Positions 19,241-28,642 of a DNA stretch of 64,000 nucleotides are shown piece by piece. Under the pieces are notes generated by a model, which made no database searches, was not told where the DNA came from, and was given only the letters and a program-made list of their open reading frames with translations. Numbering within the stretch: the first letter of the stretch is position 1; each line of letters starts with the position of its first letter. This DNA is from Afipia sp. (GTDB taxonomy: Bacteria > Pseudomonadota > Alphaproteobacteria > Rhizobiales > Xanthobacteraceae), in contig JANQAK010000001.1 in the NCBI GenBank assembly GCA_024707075.1, positions 704,001 through 768,000 of the forward strand. The letters run 5' to 3'. Both the position numbers and the translations under genes were made by a program.

Positions 19241-21118
19241 TTATTTCGCCTGCTCGGGCTTCTTGGCCTTGGCCTCATCGCTCCACCATAGATCCGGCGC
19301 GCCGACACCGCCCGCGTAGCGCGGGATGTTCGGAGGATGGGCGAAGACATCCCAATAGGCAATGCGGTGGCTGGCCGAATACCATTGCGGCACCCAGTAG
19401 CGGCCCGCGCGGAACACCCGGTCGAAAGCCCGGCAGGCGACGCGCAATTCGTCGCGGTCGTTCGCGGCGATGATGCGCTCGATCAGCGCATCGAGCGCCG
19501 GACTCTTGATGCCGGAGAGATTCTGCGATCCCTTGACGTCCGCAACCCGCGACGAGAAGAACGTCCGCATCGCATCGCCCGGCGTGGACGACATGCTGAA
19601 ACGCTGAATCGCGACATCGAAATCGAAATCGTCAAGGCGCGCGCGATACTGCACCGGATCGACCAGCCGCACGCTGGCGTCGATGCCGAGCACGCCGAGG
19701 TTCTTGATATACGGCGCGTGATGGGCCTGAAACGCCGGCTCATCGAGCAGGAATTCGATTCTGAACTGATCGCCGTTGGGCAGCCGGCGCTTGCCGTCCC
19801 TGATCGCACATCCCGCATCGAGCAGCAGTTGCGAGGCCTTGCGCAGCAGCGTGCGATCCTGTCCCGAGCCATCGGAGACCGGCGGCACGAACGGCGTGCC
19901 GAACACCTCGTCCGGCACCTGACCTCGGAACGGTTCGAGCAGCTTGAGTTCTTCCGGCGGCGGCGGCCCGTTCGCCATCAGGTCCGAGTTCTGGAACGGC
20001 GACTGGGTGCGCGCATAGGCGCCGTACATGATGGTCTTGTTGGTCCATTCGAAATCGAACGCCTGGATCAGCGCCTCGCGCACGCGCGGATCCTTGAACT
20101 GCGCGCGGCGCATGTTGAGAAACCAGCCCTGCGCGCCGGACGGCGTGTCGTCCGGCAGCGTTTCCTGCCTGACGCGGCCATCCTTGATGGCAGGGAAATC
20201 GTAGCGCGTGTTCCAGATCCGCGCCGTGAACTCCTCGCGATAGAGATAATTGCGACCGGTGAAGCCTTCGAACGCGACGTCACGGTCGCGATAGAACTCG
20301 TAGCGCACGGCGTCGAAGTTGAATGCGCCGCGCGACACCGGCAGGTCCTTCGCCCACCAGTCCTTGACGCGATCATACTCGATATAACGCCCAGCCTCGA
20401 AGCGCCCCACCTTGTAAGGCCCGGAGCCGAGCGGAATCTCGAGGGTGGATTCGTCGAACGGCTTCTTGTCGTAATAGGCCTTCGAGAAGATCGGCAGTCC
20501 CGCCGCATAGAGCGGCACATCGCGGCCTCGCTTTTCCGCGAACGCCACCGTCAGCGTCGCGTCGTCGCTGGCTTCGGCCTTCACCATGTCGCGCAGCTGC
20601 TGCTGGATGATGGGATGGCCCTTCGCTTTCAGGATATTCAGCGAGAACGCGGCATCCTGCGCGGTGAGTTTCGTGCCGTCATGGAATCTCGCCTCGGGCC
20701 GCAGCGTGAAACGATAGGCCAGCTTGTCCGGCGAGACCTTCACCGAGCGCGCCACAAGCCCGTACATCGCATCCGGCTCGTCGGCGGCGCGGACCATCAG
20801 CGACGCAAAGGTCTGGTCCATGCCGGCAGCGCCATCGCCCCGGAGGATGAAGCTGTTCAGCGAATTGAAGGTCTGGAACGAGGTGTTGTAGGCCCGCGAC
20901 GACGGGATGGTCGAGAACACGCCGCCTTTCGGCGCGGCGGCATTGACATAATCGAACTGGCGAAAATCCGCCGGATATTTCAGGTCACCGAACGCCGACA
21001 TGCCGTGGGAGTCCGGCGCAGTCTCCACACCCGATTGTGCGGAGCCGGGCCGTGCCCACGCTGCCGCCATCGCGCTGCCGCCGAGAACAAGAACCCGTCG
21101 CCGCGAAAGCCCGGTCAA
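19241..21118 (-). CDS. Extracellular peptide-binding protein of the Yej transporter, second copy
   Basis: About 625 aa, SBP family 5 (oligopeptide-binding type). The N-terminus has a twin-arginine signal (LSRRRVLVLGG) and the mature part starts near the GDLKYPADFRQFDYVN motif that it shares with its upstream neighbour. A TTG at 21118 is proposed as start because it overlaps the TGA of the upstream gene (TTGA, 21118-21115) and keeps the Tat motif; the next ATG at 21070 would remove it. It is clearly related to the upstream protein but well diverged, so the two probably bind different peptides and share YejBEF. Confidence 0.85.
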   Translation of the reverse strand: MTGLSRRRVLVLGGSAMAAAWARPGSAQSGVETAPDSHGMSAFGDLKYPADFRQFDYVNAAAPKGGVFSTIPSSRAYNTSFQTFNSLNSFILRGDGAAGMDQTFASLMVRAADEPDAMYGLVARSVKVSPDKLAYRFTLRPEARFHDGTKLTAQDAAFSLNILKAKGHPIIQQQLRDMVKAEASDDATLTVAFAEKRGRDVPLYAAGLPIFSKAYYDKKPFDESTLEIPLGSGPYKVGRFEAGRYIEYDRVKDWWAKDLPVSRGAFNFDAVRYEFYRDRDVAFEGFTGRNYLYREEFTARIWNTRYDFPAIKDGRVRQETLPDDTPSGAQGWFLNMRRAQFKDPRVREALIQAFDFEWTNKTIMYGAYARTQSPFQNSDLMANGPPPPEELKLLEPFRGQVPDEVFGTPFVPPVSDGSGQDRTLLRKASQLLLDAGCAIRDGKRRLPNGDQFRIEFLLDEPAFQAHHAPYIKNLGVLGIDASVRLVDPVQYRARLDDFDFDVAIQRFSMSSTPGDAMRTFFSSRVADVKGSQNLSGIKSPALDALIERIIAANDRDELRVACRAFDRVFRAGRYWVPQWYSASHRIAYWDVFAHPPNIPRYAGGVGAPDLWWSDEAKAKKPEQAK

Positions 21119-22998
21119 GAACGCCTGCCGATCTTCTCGGCCTTGTCCTTGTCGAACCACCACAAGGACGGCAGACCGGACCGGCCATATTGCGGCAGCG
21201 GCGCGTGGCTGAAACGATCCCAGCGCGCGTATCGCATGAATCCATAGGTGAACTGCGGCACGACGTAATAGTGCCACAGCAGCACGCGATCGAGCGCCTT
21301 GGTCGCGGCCACCAGCGTCTCGCGATTGTCAGCGAAGATGATCTTGTCGATCAGCTTGTCCACCACTGGATTCTTGATCCCGATGCTGTTGCGCGACCCC
21401 GGCACGTCGGCGGATTGCGAGCCCCAGAAATCGCGCTGCTCGTTGCCCGGCGACAGCGACTGGCCCCAGACATCGGTGATGATATCGTAATCGAAATTGC
21501 GCAGGCGGTTCTGGTATTGCGCGTCGTCGACGGTGCGGACCGTCACGTTGATACCGAGACGTTCGAGCGATGGCTTGTAGAACAGAACGATGCGTTCCGA
21601 CGGCGGGTTCGAGACGAGAAACTCCACCGAGACCTGCTTGCCGTCCTTGTCCACCAGCTTCTGGTCGCGCACCTCATAGCCCGCTTCTTTCAGCAGCCGC
21701 GTCGACTGCCGGCGGTTCTCACGCACCTTCTCGGGATCGCCGCCGACAGGGTTCTCATAGGGCTTGGCGATCACCTCCGGCGGAATCTCGCCGTAGACCT
21801 CTTTGAGAATCTCGAACTCCCGGCCCTGCGGGATGCCGGAGCTCGCCAGTTCGGTGCCTTCGAAGTAGCTGCCGATGCGCTTGTACTGGCCATAGAACAA
21901 TTGCTTGTTCATTTCCTCGAAGTCGAACGCATAGTTGAAGGCGCGCCGCACGCGCTTGTCCGCGAACAACGGACGCCGGATGTTGAAGGCGAAGCCCTGC
22001 ATCCGGCCGGAATCGTTGATCGGGAATTCCTCAAGCACCACGCGCTTCTCGGTCACCGCCGGAAAATCGTAGGCCGTCGCCCAGTTCTTCGCCGACGACT
22101 CGATGATCCAGTCGGCCTGATCGGCCTTGAACGCTTCGAGCGACACCGTGGTGTCGCGGAAGAATTCGTAACGCAGTTCGTCGAAATTGTTCTGGCCGAT
22201 TCGCGTCGGCGATTTCTCGCCCCAGTAATTCTTCACCCGTTCCAGCGTCACCGAGCGGCCCGCGACGAATTCCTTGATGGCGTAGGGACCGGAGCCGAGC
22301 GGCTTCTCCAGCGTGGTCGCGCCGATGTCGCGCTTGCGGCCCTCGCTGTCGGCGCCTTCCCACCAGTGCTTCGGCAGCACCATCAGTTCGCCGACAATGG
22401 TCGGCAGTTCGCGATTGCCCGGTGCATCGAACGTGAACTTGACGTCCTGTGGGCCAGCCTTCTCCGCCTTCACCACATGCTTGTAGTAGGACGAATACAT
22501 CGGGCTGTATTTCTTCAGCGCCTCCATCGAGAACAGCACATCTTCCGGCGTCACCGGCTTGCCGTCGTTCCAGCGCGCCTCCTTGCGCAGGCGATAGATC
22601 ACCCACGAATGATCTTCGGGATGGGACACGGACTCGGCCAGCAGGCCATACTGGGTGGTCGCCTCGTCCTGCGACCGCGCCATCAAGGTCTCGTAGAGCA
22701 GTCCCACCGCTGGCGCGATGTTGCCCTTCACGCCGGCGACCGCGATGTTGAAGTTGTCGAAGGTGCCGATGGAAATCTGCCGCGCCAGTCCGCCTTTCGG
22801 CGCATCCGGATTGACGTAGTCGAACCGCTTGAAATCGGCGGGATACTTGATGTCGCCGAACAGCGACAGCGCATGACGCCACTCAGGAGCCGATTGGGCG
22901 TGTGCGGATGAAACTGCATCGAGGCCCGCTGCCTTCAGCATCGGGGCTGCTGCAACAAAAGCTCCGCTCTGGAGAAGACGGCGGCGGGAAATGCTCAA
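21115..22998 (-). CDS. yejA: Extracellular peptide-binding protein of the Yej transporter (YejA)
   Basis: About 627 aa, SBP family 5. The signal has SISRRRLLQSGAF followed by an Ala-rich hydrophobic stretch, a twin-arginine type signal. The proposed start is TTG at 22998, eight bases after an AGGA ribosome binding site; the ATG at 23130 would place over 40 unrelated residues before the signal. GDIKYPADFKRFDYVNPDAP is the family's N-terminal mature motif. It is the first gene of the operon; its upstream neighbour cycM ends in a terminator at 23146-23171. Confidence 0.87.
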   Translation of the reverse strand: MSISRRRLLQSGAFVAAAPMLKAAGLDAVSSAHAQSAPEWRHALSLFGDIKYPADFKRFDYVNPDAPKGGLARQISIGTFDNFNIAVAGVKGNIAPAVGLLYETLMARSQDEATTQYGLLAESVSHPEDHSWVIYRLRKEARWNDGKPVTPEDVLFSMEALKKYSPMYSSYYKHVVKAEKAGPQDVKFTFDAPGNRELPTIVGELMVLPKHWWEGADSEGRKRDIGATTLEKPLGSGPYAIKEFVAGRSVTLERVKNYWGEKSPTRIGQNNFDELRYEFFRDTTVSLEAFKADQADWIIESSAKNWATAYDFPAVTEKRVVLEEFPINDSGRMQGFAFNIRRPLFADKRVRRAFNYAFDFEEMNKQLFYGQYKRIGSYFEGTELASSGIPQGREFEILKEVYGEIPPEVIAKPYENPVGGDPEKVRENRRQSTRLLKEAGYEVRDQKLVDKDGKQVSVEFLVSNPPSERIVLFYKPSLERLGINVTVRTVDDAQYQNRLRNFDYDIITDVWGQSLSPGNEQRDFWGSQSADVPGSRNSIGIKNPVVDKLIDKIIFADNRETLVAATKALDRVLLWHYYVVPQFTYGFMRYARWDRFSHAPLPQYGRSGLPSLWWFDKDKAEKIGRRS

Positions 22999-23145
22999 AT
23001 TGAAAGTTCCTGTTGCTGGTCGAAAATCAGGTGTCGAGGCAACGTCCTGACCGATTATGTCGGTTTTTGGATGTGATGCCAGCCCGTTGCCACACCTTAC
23101 TTTGCGGCCAAACGTCCCGTTCGAAAACAACAGCCATCACAATAC

Positions 23146-23171
23146 AAAAACGGCCAGGCGAACCTGGCCGT
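23146..23171 (-). terminator. Rho-independent terminator of cycM
   Basis: On the minus strand: ACGGCCAGG, loop TTCG, CCTGGCCGT followed by T5. The nine-base stem is perfect. It separates cycM from the yej operon in the same direction. Confidence 0.9.
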
Positions 23172-23204
23172 TTGGGATTAAATTTCTGTCACGCGCGGGA
23201 CGAG

Positions 23205-23756
23205 TTACTTGCTCGCCGTCGGCAGCGGGACCGGCGTATCGGCAAGGGTGCGCAGATAGGCGATCAGGTCGGCGCGCTCGCTGTCCTTCTGGATGCCGGC
23301 GAAGCCCATCGCGGTGCCCGGGACAGCGGCCTTCGGGTTGGTGATGAACTTGTTGAGGTCGTCATAGGTCCACTTGCCGCCCTTGGCCTTCATGGCGGCG
23401 GAGAAGTTGAACCCGTTGCGGCCGTGGCCGACCTCGTCATCGACGATGCCGTAAAGATTAGGACCGACCTTGTTCGGACCGCCCTTCTCGAACGAGTGGC
23501 AGGACGCGCACTTCTTGGAAGCCGCCATGCCCTTCTCGACGGAAGCCGTCTGGAGCAGCTTTTCGATCGGCTCGGCTGGCGCTGCGGCGGCAGCCGGACC
23601 GGCGCCGCCTTCGGTTTCCTTCACCGCGATTTCAAAGCCGGGCTTTTCCAGCTTCTTCGGCGAGAAAATCGCGTTGGCGGCCATGTTGGTTGCGAGCAGA
23701 ACGAGGCAGGTGCCAAGCACCGCGCCCATGATCTTGTTGAGTTCGAAGGAGTCCAT
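23205..23756 (-). CDS. cycM: Membrane-anchored cytochrome c (CycM type)
   Basis: 183 aa. An uncleaved N-terminal membrane anchor (about 10-30) and an Ala/Pro-rich linker (50-65) lead to a class I cytochrome c domain with CASCH (Cys83, Cys86, His87). The Met ligand lies in the GTAMGFAGI motif near the C-terminus. This matches Bradyrhizobium CycM, which carries electrons from the bc1 complex to an aa3-type oxidase in aerobic respiration. It is monocistronic, with a strong terminator. The homology is clear; its electron partner here is inferred. Confidence 0.92.
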   Translation of the reverse strand: MDSFELNKIMGAVLGTCLVLLATNMAANAIFSPKKLEKPGFEIAVKETEGGAGPAAAAAPAEPIEKLLQTASVEKGMAASKKCASCHSFEKGGPNKVGPNLYGIVDDEVGHGRNGFNFSAAMKAKGGKWTYDDLNKFITNPKAAVPGTAMGFAGIQKDSERADLIAYLRTLADTPVPLPTASK

Positions 23757-23947
23757 TTTCGATCGGGCCCTAGCCTGAAAGTCGAGATAATAGGCCGCTG
23801 AACGCGGTCATGGATAGCTACCGGGAACAGCCGTGCAGCGCAATACAGGCAGCCGGATCGAGATAACGGTTTGCCTGCCTTCTGGCAACCCGTATAAACG
23901 CGCGACCCTTTGAAAAGGCCCGTCATTTCCTCATCATTTTGGCTGTC

Positions 23948-24107
23948 CTAGTGTCCTGTATCCGACGTTCGTCTCACTTTCCGGCGCCCTCTAAACGAAC
24001 GTCGGATACAGGACACTAGCAAATTATGATTCTCGTGATCCTTTGGTTCTGACATTCGTAAAGGTGCCTGCGACGCTATGATACGAATGTCAGAACCGGA
24101 TCACGAG
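23948..24107. repeat. Paired long-hairpin element, copy A (upstream of kdsB)
   Basis: The left hairpin has arms 23948-23972 and 23995-24019, 25 perfect base pairs beginning CTAGTG and ending CACTAG, with a 22-nt loop. A 12-bp AT-rich spacer follows. The right hairpin has arms 24032-24060 and 24082-24107: 26 pairs with a TTT bulge in the left arm exactly 10 bp from the base, and a 21-nt loop. The right loop contains AAGGTG and the ATG at 24078, and the right arm covers the first kdsB codons. Two relatives are at 48400-48567 and 56247-56414. Confidence 0.9.
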
Positions 24108-24866
24108 CCGCTTGCCCCGATGACAGAAACCCGCGCTCTGGTGCTGATTCCCGCCCGCATGGCCGCCACCCGCCTGCCGGGAAAGCCGCTCCTGGACATC
24201 GCCGGCCTGCCGATGATCGTCCATGTGCTGCGCCGGGCGGAAGCGGCGCGAATCGGCCGGGTGATCGTCGCCACCGATGCGCCGGAGATCGCCAGCGCCG
24301 TGACCGCCCACGGCGGCGAGGCCGTCATGACCCGCGCGGACCATCCGTCCGGCTCCGACCGGATCTTCGAGGCGCTTGAGGCACTCGACGGCGCGGGCCA
24401 GGTCGACACCATCATCAACGTGCAGGGCGACCTGCCCACTATCGAACCGGCCGATATTCGCGCGGTTTTGGCGCCGCTCAACGACACCGGCGTCGACATC
24501 GCCACGCTGGCCGCCGTGATCGCAAAGGATGAGGAACACACCAACCCGAACGTCGTGAAGATCGTCGGATCGCCGCTGAGCGCCACCCGGCTGCGGGCGC
24601 TGTATTTCACCCGGGCGACCGCCCCCCACGGCGATGGCCCGCGCTACCACCATATCGGGCTTTACGCCTATCGCAGGGAAGCGCTGGCGCGGTTCGTGGC
24701 GCTGCCGCCCTCGCCCCTGGAGATCCGCGAAAAACTCGAACAGTTGCGGGCGCTGGAGGCCGGGATGCGGATCGACGTCACGGTGGTTGACACGGTGCCG
24801 CTGGGCGTCGATACGCCTCACGATCTCGAGACCGCGCGGCAGATGCTGGCAGGCAAGGCACCATGA
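24078..24866 (+). CDS. kdsB: 3-deoxy-manno-octulosonate cytidylyltransferase (CMP-KDO synthetase)
   Basis: 262 aa from the ATG at 24078; the conserved part begins at [22 protein letters not shown] (ATG 24120, 248 aa). Nucleotidyltransferase motifs are visible: [26 protein letters not shown] and the C-terminal GVDTPHDLE. It activates KDO with CTP for lipopolysaccharide synthesis in the cytoplasm. The first ten codons from 24078 lie in the right hairpin of a paired-hairpin element, so the true start is uncertain: 24078 has AAGGTG eleven bases upstream, 24120 fits homologues better. Overlaps pheA by ATGA. Confidence 0.93.
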   Translation: MIRMSEPDHEPLAPMTETRALVLIPARMAATRLPGKPLLDIAGLPMIVHVLRRAEAARIGRVIVATDAPEIASAVTAHGGEAVMTRADHPSGSDRIFEALEALDGAGQVDTIINVQGDLPTIEPADIRAVLAPLNDTGVDIATLAAVIAKDEEHTNPNVVKIVGSPLSATRLRALYFTRATAPHGDGPRYHHIGLYAYRREALARFVALPPSPLEIREKLEQLRALEAGMRIDVTVVDTVPLGVDTPHDLETARQMLAGKAP

Positions 24867-25723
24867 GCACACCGATGAAGATCGCCTTTCAGGGCGAGCC
24901 CGGAGCCAACTCGCATATCGCGATCGCGGAAGCGTTTCCCGACGCCACGCCGCTGCCATGCGCCACCTTCGAGGATGCACTGGCGGCGATCTCGTCGGGT
25001 GAAGCCGGCCTCGGCATGATCCCAATCGAGAATTCGGTGGCGGGGCGCGTCGCCGACATTCATCACCTGCTGCCACAGTCGGGACTTTTCATCGTCGGCG
25101 AATGGTTCCTGCCGATCCGGCATCAGTTGATGGCGCCGCGCGGCGCGAAGCTCGACGGCATCAAGACCGTCGAAAGCCATGTCCACGCCATCGGACAATG
25201 CCGCCGCATCATCCGCAAGCTCGGCATCAAGCCAATTGTCGCGGGCGATACCGCGGGAGCGGCGCGCATCGTCGCGGAGCGCGGCGACAAGAGCTGCGCC
25301 GCCATCGCCTCGCGTCTCGCCGCCGATATCTACGGCCTCGACATTCTCGCCGAGGACATCGAGGACGAGAGCCACAACACCACGCGCTTCGTCATTCTGG
25401 CGCGCGAGCAGCTCTGGGCCGCGCAAGGCTCCGGCCCATTGGTGACCACTTTTGTTTTCCGCGTGCGCAACCTTCCGGCTGCGCTCTACAAGGCGCTGGG
25501 CGGCTTCGCCACCAACGGCGTCAACATGACGAAGCTGGAAAGCTACATGGTGGAAGGCAATTTCTTCGCCACGCAGTTCTACGCCGATGTCGACGGCCAT
25601 CCCGATGACCGCAACCTCGCCTTCGCACTGGAGGAATTGCAGTTCTTCTCGAAGGAATTGCGGATCGTCGGCGTTTATCCGGCCCACCCGTTCCGCGTCG
25701 CCTTCAGCGAGAAGGCGGAGTGA
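24863..25723 (+). CDS. pheA: Prephenate dehydratase
   Basis: 286 aa, monofunctional (no chorismate mutase domain). The PDT domain (about 5-185) has the [10 protein letters not shown] and [11 protein letters not shown] motifs, the latter with the catalytic Thr-Arg-Phe. A C-terminal ACT domain (about 198-275, [18 protein letters not shown] and [18 protein letters not shown]) gives phenylalanine feedback control. It converts prephenate to phenylpyruvate. It is coupled to kdsB by a four-base overlap. Confidence 0.95.
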   Translation: MSTPMKIAFQGEPGANSHIAIAEAFPDATPLPCATFEDALAAISSGEAGLGMIPIENSVAGRVADIHHLLPQSGLFIVGEWFLPIRHQLMAPRGAKLDGIKTVESHVHAIGQCRRIIRKLGIKPIVAGDTAGAARIVAERGDKSCAAIASRLAADIYGLDILAEDIEDESHNTTRFVILAREQLWAAQGSGPLVTTFVFRVRNLPAALYKALGGFATNGVNMTKLESYMVEGNFFATQFYADVDGHPDDRNLAFALEELQFFSKELRIVGVYPAHPFRVAFSEKAE

Positions 25724-25760
25724 GGCAACGCAGTTTCCGTCTGCGTCTGATCCTGCCTCG

Positions 25761-26456
25761 CTAGACGGCGTGGCCGACAAGACGCCCAATGGCCGCGGTC
25801 GCTCCCATGGCAACGGCACCCCAGAACACGACCCTTAGCATCGGCCTGAAAATGCCCGCGCCTCCGGTCCATGCACCAATCGCGCCGAGAAGCGCCAGCG
25901 CGACAAGCGAGCCGCCGGATACGATCCACGGAATCAGGGGCGGAGGCGACAACACCGCCATGACCAGCGGCAGGGCAGCACCGGCGGCAAATGTCCCTGC
26001 CGACGTGAACGCCGCCTGCACGGGGCGGGCAACAACGTGCGCGGAAAGACCCAGTTCGTCGCGCGCATGGGTGGCAAACACATCCTTAGCGGTCAGTTGC
26101 ATTGCAACCTCTCGCGCCAGTGAAGGCGTGAGCCCTCTGTCAACGTAAATATTCGTCAACTCATCAAGCTCTGACTCAGGTTGCTCCGCGAGTTCACGGC
26201 GTTCTTTTGCCAGGTCAGCGGATTCCGTGTCGGCCTGCGAACTGACCGAAACGTACTCGCCCGCCGCCATCGATGTGGCGCCGGCGACCAGGGCGGCAAC
26301 GCCCGCGACCATCACTTCACTCGACGAGTTGGATGCTGCGGCGACACCAACGACCAGGCTTGCCGTTGAAATGATGCCGTCATTAGCTCCAAGCACCGCT
26401 GCGCGAAGCCAGCCGATGCGCTCGATAAGATGTGTTTCACGATGCAGCGGGTGCAT
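25761..26456 (-). CDS. VIT1/CCC1 family iron/manganese transporter
   Basis: 231 aa with an N-terminal segment GANDGIISTASLVVGV, typical of the VIT1/nodulin-21 family, then about five membrane helices. A charged cytoplasmic region (about 85-135) carries Glu residues that bind metal in plant VIT1. It probably moves Fe2+ or Mn2+ out of the cytoplasm. It is divergent from the cytochrome b561 gene; a FixK-type box lies in the shared promoter region at 26517. Confidence 0.88.
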   Translation of the reverse strand: MHPLHRETHLIERIGWLRAAVLGANDGIISTASLVVGVAAASNSSSEVMVAGVAALVAGATSMAAGEYVSVSSQADTESADLAKERRELAEQPESELDELTNIYVDRGLTPSLAREVAMQLTAKDVFATHARDELGLSAHVVARPVQAAFTSAGTFAAGAALPLVMAVLSPPPLIPWIVSGGSLVALALLGAIGAWTGGAGIFRPMLRVVFWGAVAMGATAAIGRLVGHAV

Positions 26457-26516
26457 TCTTGTATCCGGTACGATTGCTTATCAGTTGCAAAGATAGCGCC
26501 GCGAGAAAACTGGCGC

Positions 26517-26530
26517 TTGACCCACATCAA
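26517..26530. promoter_or_regulatory. FixK/FNR-type box (TTGA-N6-TCAA)
   Basis: TTGACCCACATCAA is a full dyad of the FNR/FixK family, in the 121-bp gap between the VIT1-like gene and cytochrome b561. CATAAC at 26551-26556 could be the -10 of the b561 promoter, which would place the box near -40, the usual activating position. Confidence 0.7.
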
Positions 26531-26577
26531 GCAACACATTCCCTGCGAAGCATAACACTACGTGAAAGGAGCAGCTC

Positions 26578-27144
26578 ATGCCGCAGGAAAAACTGGCTTA
26601 TCGATATAGCCCGACAGCACAGTTGTTGCACTGGCTGACAGTGCTTCTGGTTGCGATTGCGTGGGCGCTCGGCACATTCGATGACGTCTTGCCCAAGGGC
26701 TCCGGGCAGGCCGCTGGACTGTTCGTTCATATTTCAGTGGGGCTCGCGATCCTCATCATTTCGATTGTCCGCGTGCCTTGGCGCATGACCCATACGCCGA
26801 TGCCAGAACCGACGAAGTTCAGCACATGGATGGGGCGCTGGTCCGATCCAGCGGCGAGGATTGCACACTACGCATTGTATGCGCTGCTTGTCGCCGTTCC
26901 GGTCACCGGCATCGCGCTGCAGTTTGCAAAGGGCAACAGCCTGCCATTGTTCGGCCTGGGCGAGATCGCTTCCCCCTGGATCGCGGACCGTGCATTTGCC
27001 CGTTCAGTGAAAGAGGTTCACGAGGTGATGGCGAACGCGCTGGTCATTCTGGCGTGCTTCCACGCGCTCGCGGCGCTGCTCCATCATTTCGTATTTCGTG
27101 ACCGCACCTTGGTGCGCATGCTTCCGCCGCGCGATACTCCCTAG
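26578..27144 (+). CDS. Cytochrome b561 family protein
   Basis: 188 aa with four membrane helices and the histidines typical of bacterial cytochrome b561: LLHWLTV at residue ~18, FVHISVGLAI at ~51, KEVHEVMANALV at ~148 and CFHALAALLHHFV at ~163. It exchanges electrons between quinol and a periplasmic partner; E. coli relatives oxidise superoxide. The start at 26578 has GAAAGGAG upstream. A FixK/FNR box 48 bp before the start suggests induction at low oxygen. Confidence 0.88.
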   Translation: MPQEKLAYRYSPTAQLLHWLTVLLVAIAWALGTFDDVLPKGSGQAAGLFVHISVGLAILIISIVRVPWRMTHTPMPEPTKFSTWMGRWSDPAARIAHYALYALLVAVPVTGIALQFAKGNSLPLFGLGEIASPWIADRAFARSVKEVHEVMANALVILACFHALAALLHHFVFRDRTLVRMLPPRDTP

Positions 27145-27187
27145 TCCAGAGCGATAACTGCAACCAAACGTGTGTCGCAGCGTCTGC

Positions 27188-28207
27188 TCACGCCGCCGCC
27201 TGCCGGCCGATTCCGAATGCGTCCGCGAGCAAGCTGTAGGACCGCTTGCGTGCCTCGTGATCGTAGGTCGCCGTGATCACCATCACCTCGTCGGGCCGGC
27301 TCGCCTCGATCAGCGGCGCGATCTTTTCCATCACGGTCTGCTTTGAGCCGACGAACATCCGCGAGCGGTTGCGCGCGATGGCCGCACGCTCGGCGTCCGT
27401 ATAAGGATAAGCCTGTGCTTCCTCGATGCTCGGCAAGGGCTTGTACTGGCCGCGATCGCGCAGCAGGCGGTTGAGATCGGCCGACGATGCGATCCGGTCG
27501 GCTTCCTCGTCGGTCTCCGCCATGATCGCTGCAATGGCCAGAATGGCATGCGGATTTTCGCGCCAGCGCGACGGCTTGAAATGCGCGCGATAGTGGATCA
27601 TCGCATCCGCCGCGTCGTGCGAGGCGAAGTGATGCGCGAACGCGAAGCCCATGCCGAGCTGCGCCGCCAACTGCGAACTGTAATCGCTCGACCCTAGCAG
27701 CCAGATCGGCGGCAACACGGTATCGTTCGGCATCGCGAAGACGTTGTGGTAGGGATGGTTCGGGGGAAATTCGCGCGTCTCCCACAGCGTCAGTTCGATC
27801 AGCCGCTCGATGAAATCGTCGCCGCCGCGCTGATCGAAACGCTGACGCAGCGCATGCATGGTGGTCTGATCGGTGCCCGGCGCGCGGCCAAGGCCGAGAT
27901 CGATGCGGCCCGGAAACAGCGCCTCCAGCATCTTGAACCGTTCGGCCACCATCAGCGGCGCATGGTTCGGCAGCATCACGCCGCCGGAGCCGACGCGAAT
28001 CCGCTGTGTCGCCGCCGCGATCTGGCCGATCATGATCTCGGGCGCGGGAGACGCGACCGAGGCGAGGCTGTGATGCTCGGCCAGCCAGTAGCGGGTGTAG
28101 CCGAGCTGGTCGGCATGCTTCGCCAGATCGATGCTGTTGCGCAGCGACTCAGCGGGCGGCGTGCCGGTGGTGACGACCGAAAGGTCGAGGACGGAAAGCG
28201 GGGTCAT
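27188..28207 (-). CDS. LLM-class flavin-dependent oxidoreductase (luciferase-like)
   Basis: 339 aa, bacterial luciferase-like monooxygenase fold. RYWLAEHHSLASVASPAPE and LGLGRAPGTDQTT are the typical motifs of the LLM subgroup with the MsnO8-type N-terminus (TPLSVLDLSVV). It uses FMNH2 or F420 in the family; the substrate cannot be told from sequence. It stands alone, convergent with cytochrome b561 and divergent from metF. Confidence 0.88.
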   Translation of the reverse strand: MTPLSVLDLSVVTTGTPPAESLRNSIDLAKHADQLGYTRYWLAEHHSLASVASPAPEIMIGQIAAATQRIRVGSGGVMLPNHAPLMVAERFKMLEALFPGRIDLGLGRAPGTDQTTMHALRQRFDQRGGDDFIERLIELTLWETREFPPNHPYHNVFAMPNDTVLPPIWLLGSSDYSSQLAAQLGMGFAFAHHFASHDAADAMIHYRAHFKPSRWRENPHAILAIAAIMAETDEEADRIASSADLNRLLRDRGQYKPLPSIEEAQAYPYTDAERAAIARNRSRMFVGSKQTVMEKIAPLIEASRPDEVMVITATYDHEARKRSYSLLADAFGIGRQAAA

Positions 28208-28642
28208 TTGGCCAAACTAATGACTCGCAGACGCCTGACAAAGCGCCGGCACGCATGCCTCCCAGCCGACGATCATAACAGTTGGTGGGCAGATAAGCGG
28301 CAGATTCAGATATGCTCCGACATTCTGCCCACGACCGGAATGCACTCTTGTCCGAAAATATCGTAGTTATTAAAGATTTTTGGGTCATTCTGGCCGATAG
28401 CCAGCTCCGCAAGCCCCCGATCAGACTATATTGCCCCTGACAATCTCGCATAATTGGGCAATTTCCCACCTGAAATCCACTGGCAATGGGCTGTCGGAAA
28501 GCCCGGCTTTCCCCTATTTTAAATGGCAATGGCCAAATGGTGACGAACTTCGCCCTGAAGGGCGAAATGAAGGCGCGTTGGCCCGCGAAGGCCGCTGCCG
28601 ATCCGGCCCGCGCATCGCCGCCGACATATGGAGTTGAGACGC
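28208..28642. other. 435-bp intergenic region between the LLM gene and metF
   Basis: No convincing gene was found on either strand. It has three small palindromes: GTGGGCAGA/TCTGCCCAC (28285-28293 and 28324-28332), GGAAAGCC/GGCTTTCC (28496-28512) and TTCGCCC-TGAA-GGGCGAA (28549-28566). I could not match the consensus of a known SAM riboswitch. GGAG at 28630-28633 is the ribosome binding site of metF. Confidence 0.4.

Noticed and set aside
28208-28642. Possible SAM or cobalamin riboswitch before metF/metH
   Set aside because: I looked for conserved cores of SAM-II and cobalamin riboswitches and could not fit them; only small palindromes are present. A covariance search would decide.
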